From Wuchereria bancrofti (taxonomy: Eukaryota; Nematoda; Chromadorea; Rhabditida; Onchocercidae): DNA of 64,000 nucleotides. How positions within the stretch are numbered: position 1 is the stretch's first letter; each line of letters starts with the position of its first letter. Both the position numbers and the translations under genes were made by a program. The stretch spans positions 7,688,303 to 7,752,302 of the forward strand of contig SSBO01000009.1 in the NCBI GenBank assembly GCA_005281725.1, in the 5' to 3' direction. Under the pieces are notes generated by a model, which saw nothing but the letters and a program-made list of their open reading frames with translations, was not told where the DNA came from and did not search any database. Positions 1 through 13,800 of the stretch are shown in pieces.

Positions 1-2452
1 AGTAATTTTAGAGTTAAGATGAAAGTCTAACCTTGACTAAAGGCTATTTGGAATTGATTGGCAAATTAAGAAAATGAAACTTTTTCAATACGTTTGCATG
101 CTCTTTTTGCAAGGATGCTTTTCCCGTATTGATTTCGTAATTCAAATTTGTGATAAATGTTGTATAAATTCATTTACTACTCAGTAAATTAGATAAAGTG
201 GAAATTACTAAACATTTAGTATCATTAATGATTAGCATTATTAAATTATTAATGAATCGCTATAAAAAAGAAGACAAATGACTTTTAAATGCATCTGATT
301 GACATGCTTTATCCTTTATTTCTCTTTAGCGTCTCAGCAGATATCAATTAAAATTTGTATTACGTTAGCAATCGTATAACTTCGGTACTACTAACAAAAT
401 ATTTTCAGTAAAACTTTATAAAATCCAATCCTTAGCCAACTTTTAGTTTTGCAGAAATGTTTCCCAAGAATTTGAAACTTTATATTTTACCAGATTTGCT
501 TAATTTTAGGTTTAAATACCAATTTTTTAAAATTAAATTTTTGGATATTCTAAAAACATTTAAAGAATAAATTTTTAGGCTATCAAAGTTATATCTCAAT
601 GCCAACTCAAATTCATTTGAAAAGTTGATTTTCACTAATGCAGTCATTATTATTTTAAATTGAAAGAAATTATTCCTAGAATTTTAGTTACAAATTGAAG
701 TTATTTAAAGCTTAATGAATTAGCAATGCCTTAAACTTATGCTTTTACAGATTCTTTAACAATCATCAAAGAAATTTTACTTTTTCATATTTCATGAACT
801 CCTACTCTGTTCAACCTATAATTAATACGTTTAATCAGTTTTACCTCATCTTTCACAAGGATTCAGCTTGCTGTTAATTAGTTTATAGCAAATCCTCATA
901 CATATTTATTTTTATCAATTTGCAAATGATCTCACATCAATTTAACTGAAACATACAATGTTTTAATGACAACTTTTATCTATCATGAAATTACTTCAAA
1001 TGCAATGTAAAAGTTAAGCTTATTAAAATTTTATGTCATCATTCGTTTGCTAACCTAATTGTCTGCTATAGACAGAATGAGATTCTTGCATTTTATAGAA
1101 TATATGTTTCTCTCTTTTGATTCTGCAAAAGTATCAATTCTTTTTTTGCCTTTAAGCATTTAATATCAGTGCCCCATCAAAATAATTTATCATAAATGAA
1201 TTGAGAAATTACTTCACTTAGCTGAGAAGTAATCAAAATTAGCAAGTGAGTTATCAGTAGCATAAGTGCTATGAGTATGCTTGTCACTTGACTGATTAGT
1301 CCCATCTGATTACATTCAATCTGTACCTGTTTTATCGACAGTCCGATTTAGAAATGCTACAGTTGTTGAATTAATCTATGCTTTTTTACAAATAGTTCGA
1401 TATAGTATGCTTTGAGATAGTTTCAAATGAAGGATATAATTTAATTATTTGATTGCAGAAAAATGGAAAATGATAGGTATTTGAAAGAACGAAATTGACC
1501 TTTTGTCTAAATTGATAAGGACGATCAAAAAAGGCTCTATTATCTGTTTTTTTTTCTTTTTTTTTTCATCTTAAACTCTAAAATTCAGCATTTCACACAG
1601 TGATAAATCGAAATCATATGTTGTTATTAGATAGTTTTTTGTTTCAAAATTTTGTTCTCAGATAAAAATTAGAAATAAGCATTGTCGACAACTATATGAA
1701 AGAATACATAAAGTGTAGTTAAGAACCGAATTGGTGTCAGGCTGCTAGAGATAAATCATAGATATTTGACAGGAAGATGGCAATTCGAATGACATCTCCG
1801 CTTAAACTGATTTAGTGGAATTTCCAAGGAACATAAAATCGGACGAAGACTTCCTTGTACACTTTAAAAGTTTCAACATAATGGAGGAATGATGAAAAAA
1901 AGGAACAATGTTCTGCAATCTTTAAAAAAAATGATATCATAATGATGTAGGGAAAATCATTTGAAACTTTCCATCATAAAAGATACTTTTAGGGAAAGAA
2001 TTAATTGTTTACGAATTAATAATACGATAGCTTTGGATTTTTAATTCAGTAAACTTTCAAAATATGAAAGGAAATCAAATTTTCATCTATATTGGTAATA
2101 TTTACACTTTCAAAGCTTTTTTTGCATAAGATTTATTTTTTCCTTATACGATGCTCTACTATCAATACAGAAAAAAGTACTTTATCGTATTGAAATACCT
2201 TTCGAAACTTATTTTATCCAGAAGTATCAACAAAATTAAAATTTCAACAATTGCGCCTTTTCTGGCTTACTCTAACAAGGATTTTCGTGATACAGTCAAA
2301 TGTGAGACGTTAAACAATATTGATATAGGATGAAGCATTTTTTTAAATAGTAAAAACAACTAGCTATAAAGGTTTATGAAGTTAGAGTAAGTAATGTAAT
2401 TAATTAAATGTTAATTGATATTAAATAGTAGATCAAATTAAAACCACAAATC
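1..2452. other. AT-rich stretch without a recognised gene
   Basis: Reading frames on both strands are short and broken by stops. One 60-codon open frame at 2151-2333 (+) has no recognisable motif and low-complexity composition. I see nothing else here beyond possible promoter sequence for the receptor gene that follows. Confidence 0.5.
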
Positions 2453-5274
2453 ATGAACGAGACTGAATGCGCGGAAAAGAATGAAGGATACGATAATGCC
2501 CGATTTGCGCTAGTGGTTTATATCGGCACTCCGGTTGCTTTTTTAGGGACCGTCTTCAATGGAATACTATTGGTAATTCATTTAAGGCAATCCTTACAAT
2601 TTAAATAATTTTAATTGTAAGAATTAAACTGCTTTAATAGATTTAGAATTGATTTTAAACTAATTAATTTAAAGTCATGATTACACTTCTAATTTTTATA
2701 GTAGAAATACCTCAGACTCAAACTTAATCATATGTGCAAGTCTTTTTAAGTAAAGGGTGATACTGTTAACGTTTAATTCATTAAGAGCAGTACAATTAAA
2801 TTTTTCAACAAGATTAATTTACAGAAATGATTAAGATCTTTTTAATTAAAACTTTCTTGTCTCAAAATTTTTTAAGAAAGAAATTTTTTTTTCAGATTAT
2901 ATTTTGTCATAAAAAATCATTGAATTCGCCTGATTTTTATTTATTATTTTTGGCGATATTTGATATGCTCATTTGTGTGCTTTACATACCATTTTTCACT
3001 ATGGATGCATTAGCTATTTATTATCAAATTAAATCACTTCATCACTTGTGGCACACGTACGTTATGCAAATATACTGTATGAGTCGATTTGGTTCGTTTT
3101 ACTTTCACGTTTTCACTATCACTTATTTTTACTCTATATTTGTTGAGTGAGTACCAATATATGACATCATGACCTCTAGGTCACAGTTGAATATAACTTA
3201 AGCAAACTTTATGTTCGTAATCCTTTTTTATTGCAACATTTTCTTGTAAAGTTTATTAAAAGATAACATTAGTTCATTAAAGATTTATATTTGTCTCATT
3301 GTTAATGAACATTCCAAAATTTGATGAAAAGTAATGATTATTTATTCAACTTTTTAATATCTCTTTAAATTTAACTAAAATTTATCTTGCTACAGTACAA
3401 TTCGGTGCCGTATATATGATGTTATGCGCAACATTTGAACGCTTTGTTTATATTTCCAGCAAACGATGTCTTAGTTGGTTTATTACGTTAGTTTCTATAT
3501 TAAAATTTTACTAATCAAAATTAAGAATTTGAAAAGTTAAGAATATTTAGGTCAAACATATATATATGAAAAGTCAACAATATCTAAGAATTAAGAATGA
3601 CAATGCAAGAATTCAAGCATTTGAAAATAAATGAAATTCAAATGGTATTTTTTTGCTTCCCTAATTTTAAGGTGAAAATTGCTGATTTATCTAATGTGTG
3701 GATTTCAATTTGTAGTGATAATGGACGACTGATAACTGCAATTGTTGCATTGGTTATATCATTAATATTCCGATTTCCAACTTTTTTCGATTACAAAATA
3801 GTTTACCGCGCAAACTGCCCACCTTTTCAGGTTCTGAAATTAGTATTTGATTTCGAGTTGTAAACAGATTTCAAATTTTGTTCTTATTTTCTGATAATCC
3901 CTTTCTAAAAGTAAGTTCGAAAGGAGCGTTTCAGCAGTTTTTCCTCATAAATAAAGTTGATATTATAAATTTAATCTTGCTTTAGAGAAAGTGATTAAGC
4001 AGCATCATAACATCGAACAAATTGATTATTGTAAATTAATTCATGAATTTGTACTCTGATAATACGCTTATTTCATTTCAATTTATTTAATCTGTTATAG
4101 ATATGATAATTGATATTTCAAATCAACGAATTTCAACAACCTAAGCTGATACTCTAATTGCAGTTATTGAACTTAAAAAGAGCGTCCAAAAAGTCTCTTT
4201 TAAAAATTAATAATATTTATTTTCAGGATTACCTATTCCTACCAATGCTAATGAGTTATCCATTATACACGAAATTTAATTTTTACATGATGAGTATTGT
4301 GCAAACAATACTTCCATTTATATTACTTACTTGCTTCAATATAGTTATCATATATTTAACTCATAAGCGACTTTACAAAACTTCACATAGCATGAAATTT
4401 TATATGCTCGGATTTACTAATGTCATCAGACAAGGTAAACTTTTCACACTTCGATATTACAGCATTACAACTAGCATAGAATAACACAATTGTTAAAAAA
4501 AAAGAAAACTGATTCAGTCTTCATGTTAATAATAAGCAGTAATGTGATAATTTCGAAATAAATAATTATTGTTCAGTTTCAAAAAAAAAAAAAAAAAATA
4601 GAAAATGATCCGAAAAAAGCTTCAGAATCAAAAAATCGTAAAATTCATCAAGAATTGAAGTATGCTACTCGTACAATGGTGGCGATTGTATTCACTTACT
4701 TAACTTGTAATGTTTTTTCCGTTTTTATGTCAGTGTTGGAAAATGTTTTTCCTGAAAGTTCGATGCTTGTGGATAATTATGGATCAAGGTCAGTTTCGAG
4801 ATTTTATTCAAACAGGATGACAAACTTTGTCAATAATAAAATTTTTTTTTCATCTAACATCTTATCCTAACATTTTTTTTTTCAAATTTTTGGGAGATTG
4901 TTTAAAGTCGTTTACAAGCGAGAAATGGTTGACAATTGGTCTTCTGATATTCTTATCAATCTTATAAAGAATTCTTTAGGGAATAGAATAAAAAGCGAGA
5001 AATCCCAAAAGCAAATCAAATTTTAGGTTGAAAGCAAATATGTGCAATTTTTAAGAAAATTTGAACTTTCTTTTCACATTGTTTTAAAAAAAAAATTTTC
5101 GAGTATTTCTCAAACAGAGTTAATTGTTTTAGTACAAAATTTTACACTATGGCAGCCGATTTAGTAAGTATTTTGGTAGTGTTAAACAGTTTATTGCGAA
5201 TGACTGTCCATATGATATGCAATCCACAATTTCGAGAACGGTTCAAGCTCCTTTTAATCAAATTCAGGTTTTAA
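2453..5274 (+). CDS. Rhodopsin-like neuropeptide-type GPCR (7 exons)
   Basis: Seven-transmembrane receptor, expected in the plasma membrane and coupled to G proteins. Exons by phase: 2453-2572, 2896-3091, 3396-3486, 3716-3830, 4227-4434, 4602-4788, 5133-5274. The start ATG opens MNETECAEKNEG, an acidic N-terminus with a possible N-glycosylation site. TM1 ends NGILL; TM2 contains IFDMLICVLY. TM3 ends in an ERF triad (in place of DRY) just after LCATF. TM4 ends RFPTFF, TM5 contains ILPFILLTCFN, and TM6 follows a basic loop. TM7 ends in NPQF, close to the class A NPxxY. The TM3 cysteine lies only about 20 residues before the ERF arginine, not the usual 25, so the usual disulfide may be absent. 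The exon 6 acceptor sits in an A18 run, so this junction is uncertain. The C-terminus may instead splice at 5267 onto sequence near 5400-5580. Class is clear; ligand and subfamily (FRPR/DMSR-like) are inference. Confidence 0.8.
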
Positions 5275-5428
5275 TTTTTTTTTAAATAAGTCAACAATAC
5301 AAATAAATATAAAAATCAAAATAGCTTTTTCAATTTTTCAATTATTATTCAATTATCACTTCACTTTTACAATTTATTCATTGAATTTTATTTTTAAGAT
5401 CACTTAATATGGATGAAATGACCATTTA

Positions 5429-5579
5429 GCTCATGTTGGATACCTGTGGCTATAAGTAACCAAGCGAGGGACAATAACAGCTAGCATGGCTATTTATAAG
5501 AAATATGTCACTGAAAGGCTGAACCAATATTCTTATCAAATGCAATCATTACTGTCCGAGAAAAGTTGGAGCTGTGAGG
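5429..5579 (+). other. Possible alternative C-terminal exon of the upstream GPCR
   Basis: GC-richer than its surroundings. One open frame here (residues MAIYKKYVTERLN onward) ends at a good donor, GTAAAG, at 5580. The exon-7 donor at 5268 (phase 2) could join an acceptor near 5428 and read a short serine-ended tail, or the gene may simply stop at 5272-5274. Not resolved from sequence. Confidence 0.25.
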
Positions 5580-8354
5580 TAAAGTCAGCTTCGGGCTGAA
5601 TTCAATTTGAATTGCTTTAAAAAAGCGATACTACGACGTGATTTCATATTTTGTTTAACTATACGATACGGTTTCATTCCTGTGCCTGTTATCTCTCATA
5701 ATATATTACAAATTAAAAGCTTGCAAAATTGTTGAGTACTTCTCGTTGCTGATACGATAAGTTTCGACGATCAGTCTTCAACGATATGTCTGTGACAGAA
5801 ATCAAAATGTGACATATTACATTTAGCCTATTTGAACCATACTGATTGCTTGTACTACGATCAAGCATTGGGAAAAAACTGTATGTTTCGATAAAATTTT
5901 AACCGAAATGATATTAAAACAAAAACATATAATTTTTACTTGCTTTTTTGTAGTTTTGTAATAATGTAAAAATTCGAATTGTTACATTAGCAAAGTTTTG
6001 TGTCATTTTTCATACCTTTTAAAATTTAGAGAATGATGTGTTATTAAATATATTTTCAATAGAAATCAGTTCATATTTCGATTTTTAAACCTAAGTATAC
6101 AGAGAAGTAATTGATGTGATTAAGAAATTAATTAATTCAAATTTATTTAGTATGGTTTGAAATTTCGTTAATCTCATCAGAGAATATTTGTTGAAAGAAA
6201 TTAACATCTCGCTATGACAAAATCAAAAAATATTTAAATTAGGAATTCACAATTAACAAAGGAAAGGATGAAATATTAACGAAGGAATACTTAGAGTTTT
6301 TCATATATTACACAAACAGCTCATATAACATTTGGAATAAACGAAGGGAGTTTATGGCTTATTGCTAAATGAGTAATTAATTAGAAGAAATTTTCAGGAA
6401 CTTTTGATTTCTGAATGAATATTATAATTAAAATCGATCAAAGCAGTGTGATTTTTTTTTTCGATTACTTTAATCTGAAAGCTAAATAGCATACAATGAA
6501 TGAAAAAATGTGAGCTTTTAGTTGAAATGATAGTTAACATACTGCAAACTTTTATAATTATAATTAAAATGAGTACTAAATAAGATATTTTTAGCTTCAA
6601 GATTGAACAATTTATATTGAAATAGAATTTGATACGTTCGATGCACCGGCCGTGAAGTGAAGAAGAGCCTTGGGGAACTCATTTCACTACGTCATTTATC
6701 ACGTTGCGTAACACGTATAATGTGCGAAACGACTATTTGATGATTATGCAAAAGTCCCAGCTCTAAGTCATTAATTTGGGCAAACAAGGCCCTTTAATAT
6801 CTTTTTCTTCTTTGCCTTAAAAATTGTTCTTCGGTGAACATATGCTAATATTTAATTTTTAATATCGGAAAGTATTACAATCTGTACATGTCGGACTGGA
6901 AAATTCAATAATTCGTATAAAATCAGTGTTAATTTTTTCATCTTCTGATCCGACTTTAAGGCTCAAGAAATTTAGGTCAGATACAAGCGGACATAAAATT
7001 TCAGTAAAACTATCCCGACCGACAAGATAAAATCATATTGTTGCGAAAATTATGTTTAAATAAAAGTGAAAGAAAACGGAATTGTAAATTGAAAAATGAT
7101 AAATGAAGGACGAGAATTATCGAAATAACTCTGCCAACTGATAATTTATATTTCTTGGATTTTCTCGGCGAAAAAGAAAAACAATCTGTGTTTGCGGGAT
7201 TCTTCATTATGAGATAATGATACTTTTTTTTCTTGAAATGAATATAATGAAAAAATTTTTTAAATGAATTTTGAAGTATGTAATGAAATCGAATTTGCAA
7301 TCAACGATATATTAGATGTCACCATAAGTTCTGTGAGGTACTGAACCTCTTGCGAGTTCATGGAATTGAGCCTTAAACATACGTTTTTCTTTCGTCGGCT
7401 AAAAATAGTAGAAAACAGTGACAGAAAAAAGAATAATAGAAAAAATACGTAATTACGAGTACAAGGAAGAACATGTCACATCACGTGCGTGAAACTCCAT
7501 GGAATGTCATACTCGAAGACCGAAGTAAGAGCTTCTTCACGACTTAGTTAACTGAATGAAAATATAGAGACTTACTTGTGATATATCCTAAAAAAGGATT
7601 GACGTAAGCAGCTCCAGGGGATGGGTATCTTGCTAGAATAAGGATAAATGGTGAAGAGAAGAGATTTGATCCAATCTCAGATGAAAGTATTGACCTTAGA
7701 GGTCAAAGAATGTTTTGCTTTAAAGACAATACTCTCATCATTAAAATACACAGACAGACAAACATGCAAACAGACATAATGGTATATTAAATTTTTATAA
7801 GAGTAGAAATTTATCCTACAGTGATTACAAAGTGATCGCAGAGGTCAGTAGGTCCGAATTACCCATCCAGTGATTATCACTATTATGAGTATCTTTTACT
7901 TATGATTCTGCCAAGCTGATATTGTCAAGTTCAACTGCGCTAATTTCAAATTTTTATTGGTGCAAGATTTAAGAAGCATTAATTTCTATGTGTTTATCAT
8001 TACATATTGTCATAAAGCTAAAATATTTTTGAATTCTAAATGTCATCTAAATGGCTTTTTTTATCAATGTTATCAATAATTATAGCATTTAAAAACGAAA
8101 TTATGCTAAAAAGGTTTTAAGTATTAAAGACATTTCAGCTAGTATAATGATAAATTTGAATTAAGTTAATTTTCGATTCATTTATCATTTATTTATCACT
8201 TGCTTCTATTTAGCATCCTTCTTTATTTCGCACAATTTTCATCCCGAAAAGCTTTGTATTTTTTCAGACTTTTGGTATTGGTTCGAGTTTGATCCGTTTC
8301 TGTTTTCAAATTGAATTCAGTTTAAATTTAAATTGAGTAACGAGGAAATTGAAA
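5580..8354. other. Intergenic, no gene recognised
   Basis: Two minus-strand open frames (6394-6600 and 7010-7300) are lysine- and phenylalanine-rich without motif or splice context and look accidental. The parts 6640-6780 and 7310-7720 are somewhat less AT-rich, but I could not assign them. Confidence 0.4.
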
Positions 8355-8951
8355 ATGTTTCGTAATAAAAAAATTTATTTGGCGATTATTATAAGCATAT
8401 TGGCGTACCAGTTACTGTTAGCTGAAGCATGCACGCCCACACTTGTTGAAATGTATACTAAATTATTCCATTTGGAAAAGCCTTGCATTGATACAAGGAA
8501 GAAAACGATACAAGTGGGACGGAATCCAGGTCGATTTGTGGTTGTTCATGAATTTGGCGCACATGACGGTAAGTCAGCTGGACTGATGATTTCAAAGTTT
8601 CAGTGATGATTGGTCTTGATTGCTGAATTTTATATATTTTAATATGACTTAGGTTTAAGAAGTGAAATAATTAAAAATTAAACGCTAAGTACTTTTGCAG
8701 TGGATAGTATAAGCATTCTAATAGTATTGGAAAGCTTGAAATGGTTCTGATAATCTAAAAAGTAAGCATTGCAGATTAATGGAAGAATTTTTTTTAACTT
8801 AGAGAAATAACTTGAAACGAACCACATCATAAAATATAAGTGAAATTTATCAATTACTTACTTTTAACTTTCAATTTCTTTACTTATAGAATGCAGTGAT
8901 AGTGATGAATGCCCAGCAAAGATTAAATGCACGGATGGGTGTTGTTTGTGA
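8355..8951 (+). CDS. Small secreted cysteine-rich protein
   Basis: Two exons, 8355-8568 and 8890-8951, joined in phase 1 (GAC G|AA TGC) give about 91 residues. The first ATG of the clean frame is followed by a short basic stretch (MFRNKK) and a hydrophobic run (IYLAIIISILAYQLLLAEA), a typical signal peptide cleaved near AEA/C. The mature part has seven cysteines. The last five lie in a compact tail, ECSDSDECPAKIKCTDGCCL, whose spacing resembles the second half of a WAP-type or similar disulfide-core module, but the rest of a WAP domain is missing. Donor GTAAGT and acceptor TTATAG fit nematode usage. Function not recognised. Secreted effector or inhibitor is only a guess. It stands alone between two receptor genes. 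Confidence 0.65.
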
Positions 8952-10800
8952 AAATATATATCTTGCAGCAAGCAGCAAATCACTTTGTCAATGTGATCCA
9001 TTTATTTCGAATGTTTTTAATTATTTGTTTAACTTTGTTGAAAATTTTTTAATGTTTGATAAAATTTTCACACCATTTGCTAATTGAATGGATTCATTTT
9101 TAGACTAACACTTACTTAACATTTAGATTAAGCACGAATCACATTTCACTTGAACTAGTGGTGTCACTCTGAAACTTATTATGAAATACATTATGCCATA
9201 CCATAAGTTATAACTGATCTTCTCACCTCACTTCAATATTCATTTCTAAAAAGGATTTTATAAAATGCATAAAATCTAATTTAAAGAATTAGATGACAAA
9301 TTTGTTTAAATGATAATATTTTAAGTATGTCAATTGATTTTTCATTCCCTTTAAATATTACAGATGAGAAGAACTAGGCCAATAAATTTTATCCTAACAA
9401 TCATAGGCCAATAATACAGTTGTAGTCTTGTTATGGTTATATTCCAATTTTGAGCAGCAACATCCCTGTTAAATTCTACATATCTTTTGTTTAAAAAATT
9501 CCGAAAATCTGTCTTTAAATTTTAATTAATATAAATTGTAATTAATACCAGGATTTCTCCGCCATTTCCACAGCATTTATTCATTAATTTCTTGAGAATG
9601 AATCAGAATGAACTTAATAGCTGCAAAATCATTTTCCATTCGTCCGAGACTCTTGTTTCATTTGAATTTCAAGCTATGTTCTGCTATTACCATCAAAATA
9701 AGAATATCACATGGAATTTCATTTATTCAGTATTATATACTTCAAATTTAATTTCTTCTTTTTTTGAATACGTCAACTTCTTGACAAGATTTTCTTTTGA
9801 TTCATCACAATTCAGCAGTAGGGAAAGATTATAATATTTTGGAAGGAAATGGTATGAAATAATAAACATTTTCTAAAAATGTGCTTCCTGGGAAAAGTTG
9901 TTGACAATAACAGAAAGGTATTTTGTCTAAAATAAAAAATCCTATACATTCTAATATTTAAATATTTCATCAAAGAGAATTTAAATTCTGCCTTGAAAAT
10001 CCATGGCAGTCTTTCGTTTCACTTTGAACAAAAATTTCTTGATCGATTAGCTACTTTGTGTGATGGTAGTCCATTACAAAGAATGCTGTGAAGCGATCTT
10101 AAAGAAATTCAATTTTATAAAAGGAAAGTTTAGTTGTTTAAAGAAAAATAATCATTTAACTAATCTTATGGACATTTTATTTCATAATGCATCGATTGAT
10201 CAAATGATTCCAGTTGGTTTTATAATCTTAACATCCTCTTCTTATTTTCGCAAATATTTCAACGTTTTGCAGAAATTTTCCAAGCATAAAAACTGTAATT
10301 TTTGAACAATCTGAAAAATCATTTATGTCACAAATTTGCAACTAGAAATTATGTGGCATTAGATTTCCCATTCTGCTGAAATTTATGATTTTTTTTTCAC
10401 ATTTACAGCACCAATTTTATAAAAGCATAATTAAATATTCAAGTAATCATTGATATAATTTCGTCTTGTGAATCCTCAAAATAATTTTATAATACCAATT
10501 ATTCTTTATACTTAATGGATGATTAATTGAAGAGGAACGACAAAATAAGAAACAAGGAGACTTTAATCTGTTTTATATTTTAGACCTTTTACAGTATTAA
10601 ATTAATATTTAGTCTATATTTTTCATCTTTTCAATGCAAAAATTAAAATGTGAGATATAGACTAATGTTAATTTAATATACTATAAAAAGCAATTAGAAT
10701 GTAGGAAATACATCCTGAGTCTTCTTTTGAATATGATTTTGCTAGGGTTAACAGGAAGGTGTGGCATAATGGAAGCTTGAAGTAGACCGAAGAAATAATA
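8952..10800. other. Intergenic, no gene recognised
   Basis: Open frames at 9592-9834 and 10060-10305 (+) are about 80 codons, AT-driven, without signal peptide, motif or convincing splice partners. This separates the Cys-rich gene from the 3' end of the receptor on the other strand. Confidence 0.45.
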
Positions 10801-13800
10801 TCACGTATTATCTATTACGTCCGTCAAGCAATTCTTACAGCAAAGAAATTGAATAACGGACTGATTTAGGCGGAACAAATTGTGAATAGGCGGAACAGAT
10901 TGTAATTGACCTTCAAATTTCTTTCGAAGAAATTTGAATAAACATTCAAGTTATCAATAATTCGTATGACTATCCTTACTTTTTTGCAGATAATTTGATA
11001 TTTACTGCTTAATATCAGGTAGTAAATAGCAGTGGTAGCACTGTTGAGGCTAACAGAAATAGTTGACAATTCAGTGAGAAATTGATAGTGAAAACTATTT
11101 GAGTTAATTGTTGAAATTTGTTCGAGAATATTATTAGTGAATGCAATCGAATTATATACCAGAAATTGAATTACTAATAGCACAAGCGCTATTGCCACTG
11201 CTTTGTTCCTTTTGTCTGTAATAAATGAGAATTTTTGTCTGAAAAACTTCTTGTCAAACTTCTAAACAATTCCATTCGGTAATGCTAAATGTAATAGTAG
11301 TTGATAGAGTTTTTAACTTTTAAAAGATGGTGTCTTCCTTCTAATCCTAATTTGACTTTTGACAAGAATAATACAAATTAAATGATATTGTGAATTTTGA
11401 TTTGGTCATATCATTGAAAAATTATTTTCTTGGAAAAACTTCTGAGAGTAATTTTAAAATACCAACATCAGTAGTATCATTAATTACCTAACATTAAATC
11501 CGACTTTTTTTCCACAATTTAATATTTTTATGTAGAAAGTACAGGTAAGAAAAGAAGCACCTGTTTTCTTGACTATTTTACTTTTATGTACAATAATGTA
11601 AAGGTTTCCAGCATCTGTTAAATCATTTATACACACTAAACCTGAAGCTTTTATCTGGTGATTTATTACACGCAACCTTCGACGTAATCTAAAAAGAACC
11701 GATATTAATTAGACCTAAATTACCTTAAAAACATAATTAGTTTTCAAATTCAGTTCCTTCTTGTATTTTATATTTATATGCATACGTAAAGTGGTATAAA
11801 TGTATTTTAATAAATTAATTGAATTAAAAAATATAAAATAGTGAGAAAACTTACAAACTTGATAAATGTAACGTTCTGATAATCTTCCAATTAAAAGTAG
11901 TGAGCATGATAAATGGTATCAAAAACTTAACAATCATGTTAAGTATGATATGATAAGTTATCATGACAGCTTGGCTGAACATTAACATTGTTGGACGAAC
12001 TACTATACCCATACTGAAATATTTCTAATGTGAAGGCATAATATTATAAGTGTGAAAAAGAAGTCGAATATTTGTGCGATTTCGTTGAAGTTTCAACTTA
12101 ATGAAAAGCCTTGAAAAACTTTGCAAAATAATTACAGGACAAAATTTGAATCATTGTTATATGAAAAAGCATTTTTGCTAATGTAATTTACAATTATTAC
12201 TTAGTAACATGAAGATAAAATTCATACAAAAAATTCTAAACATAAATTTAAAACTAAAAAGCAAAGATTAATTATTTAATATAGTAATTTGAAGCAGTAT
12301 GACTAGGTTTTCAATTGTTTTACAAAACTTTTAACATTATGTTTTTATTAATCGATTAAAACAAGTGAAATCCAATTTGACACTTCCGTAAAGTAAGAAA
12401 AGAACTGTTTTGATAAACATTGCATCAAAATTGGAAGATATAAAATTTGTTCGAAAAAATTAACTGATGAAATATTTCACTACGACATGGAACACATTGG
12501 AACTCAAAACAGCGCGGCAAATTGAAAACTACTGAAAATACCACAGCACTTGCTATAGCTATATGAATTGATCGAGGATTGTTGTTGTTTCGATATACCT
12601 GCAAATGAAGCACACATTATAATGTAATATGCAAATGATAATACAGTAATAATTATAATTTAATAGCTTATGATAAAGTTATAATTAATAAAATAAACAA
12701 CTGCTGCAACTTCCAGTTTCAAAGTTCTGAAAAGTACCCTATAATATATAAAAACTTACTTTCATTCCTAAATACTAAAAGTTTTAACTTTAGTTCCTTT
12801 TATAGAATAAAATTGAGCAGAATATCAAGAGACATAATTATGAAACTGATTAATGTAAACTACAAAAGGACATGCAAATAGATTAGAATGAAGTTTAACA
12901 TTTAGAATGAGGACAGAAATGATTAAAAATATTAAGTAAATAAGATTAATAATCATTATTTAAGCCTATCTTTACCATCGATATAACATGATATGAAGGA
13001 ATGATTAAAGAAGTATTATAATAGAAATATGTTACTTTTCATTACTTACAAATATTTTTCTTTGCTCTTTTTCAACTTATTTGGTTCCTTCATATTTTTC
13101 TTGCTGAAACTCTTGAAATTATCTTTTTAAAAAATCAAAGCAAGAACTGAACTGATAATGGCAAGTTATCATCTCAAAATAACTCATCTTTGAGTTATTT
13201 TAAGAAAAATAAGACTGTTTATAAGTTGCCATTCGAGAACATCAAATATTTATTTTCTGTAACAAAGACTTATTTCGATTCTATAAATTACTTGTTCGAT
13301 AAAGTTACGAAGTTCTGTTTTACTTGTAAAGATGCAAAGTGATTTCTAATAGACTTATCATTTTATAATGAAGAAAATGTTCAGATTAAACAAAGAAAGA
13401 GTATTTAAATGAAAAAGATCATATTTGTTCGATACTGGGAATAAAATTGATTTTACTAATAACAAATAGATGGATAAAAGGACATTTTATGTTTCATTTT
13501 CCCTTCATCGCATTTATAAAAATATTTTGATTAGCTTAAAAAATAAAAATTCTGGCAAAAAAAAATTGAAAAAAAGTACAATAATTAGTTTAAATTTCCT
13601 AAAACTTACCAGGAACGGATGACATATGCCGAGATATCGATAACCGGATACCAGAATAGTTGTATAAACAGCACAAGTATGAGAGGTATGAGCAATCGGA
13701 TAGAAAAAGACAAGCAATGAGGATGACATATTGATTAATGATATATTTTCCATTCTTTCGGTTATAACCGGTAGTGAAAATATGAAAAATGTTGCCAAAA

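Noticed and set aside
7010..7300. 96-codon minus-strand open frame
   Set aside because: Low-complexity Lys/Phe/His composition from AT-rich DNA, with no domain or splice signals that extend it.
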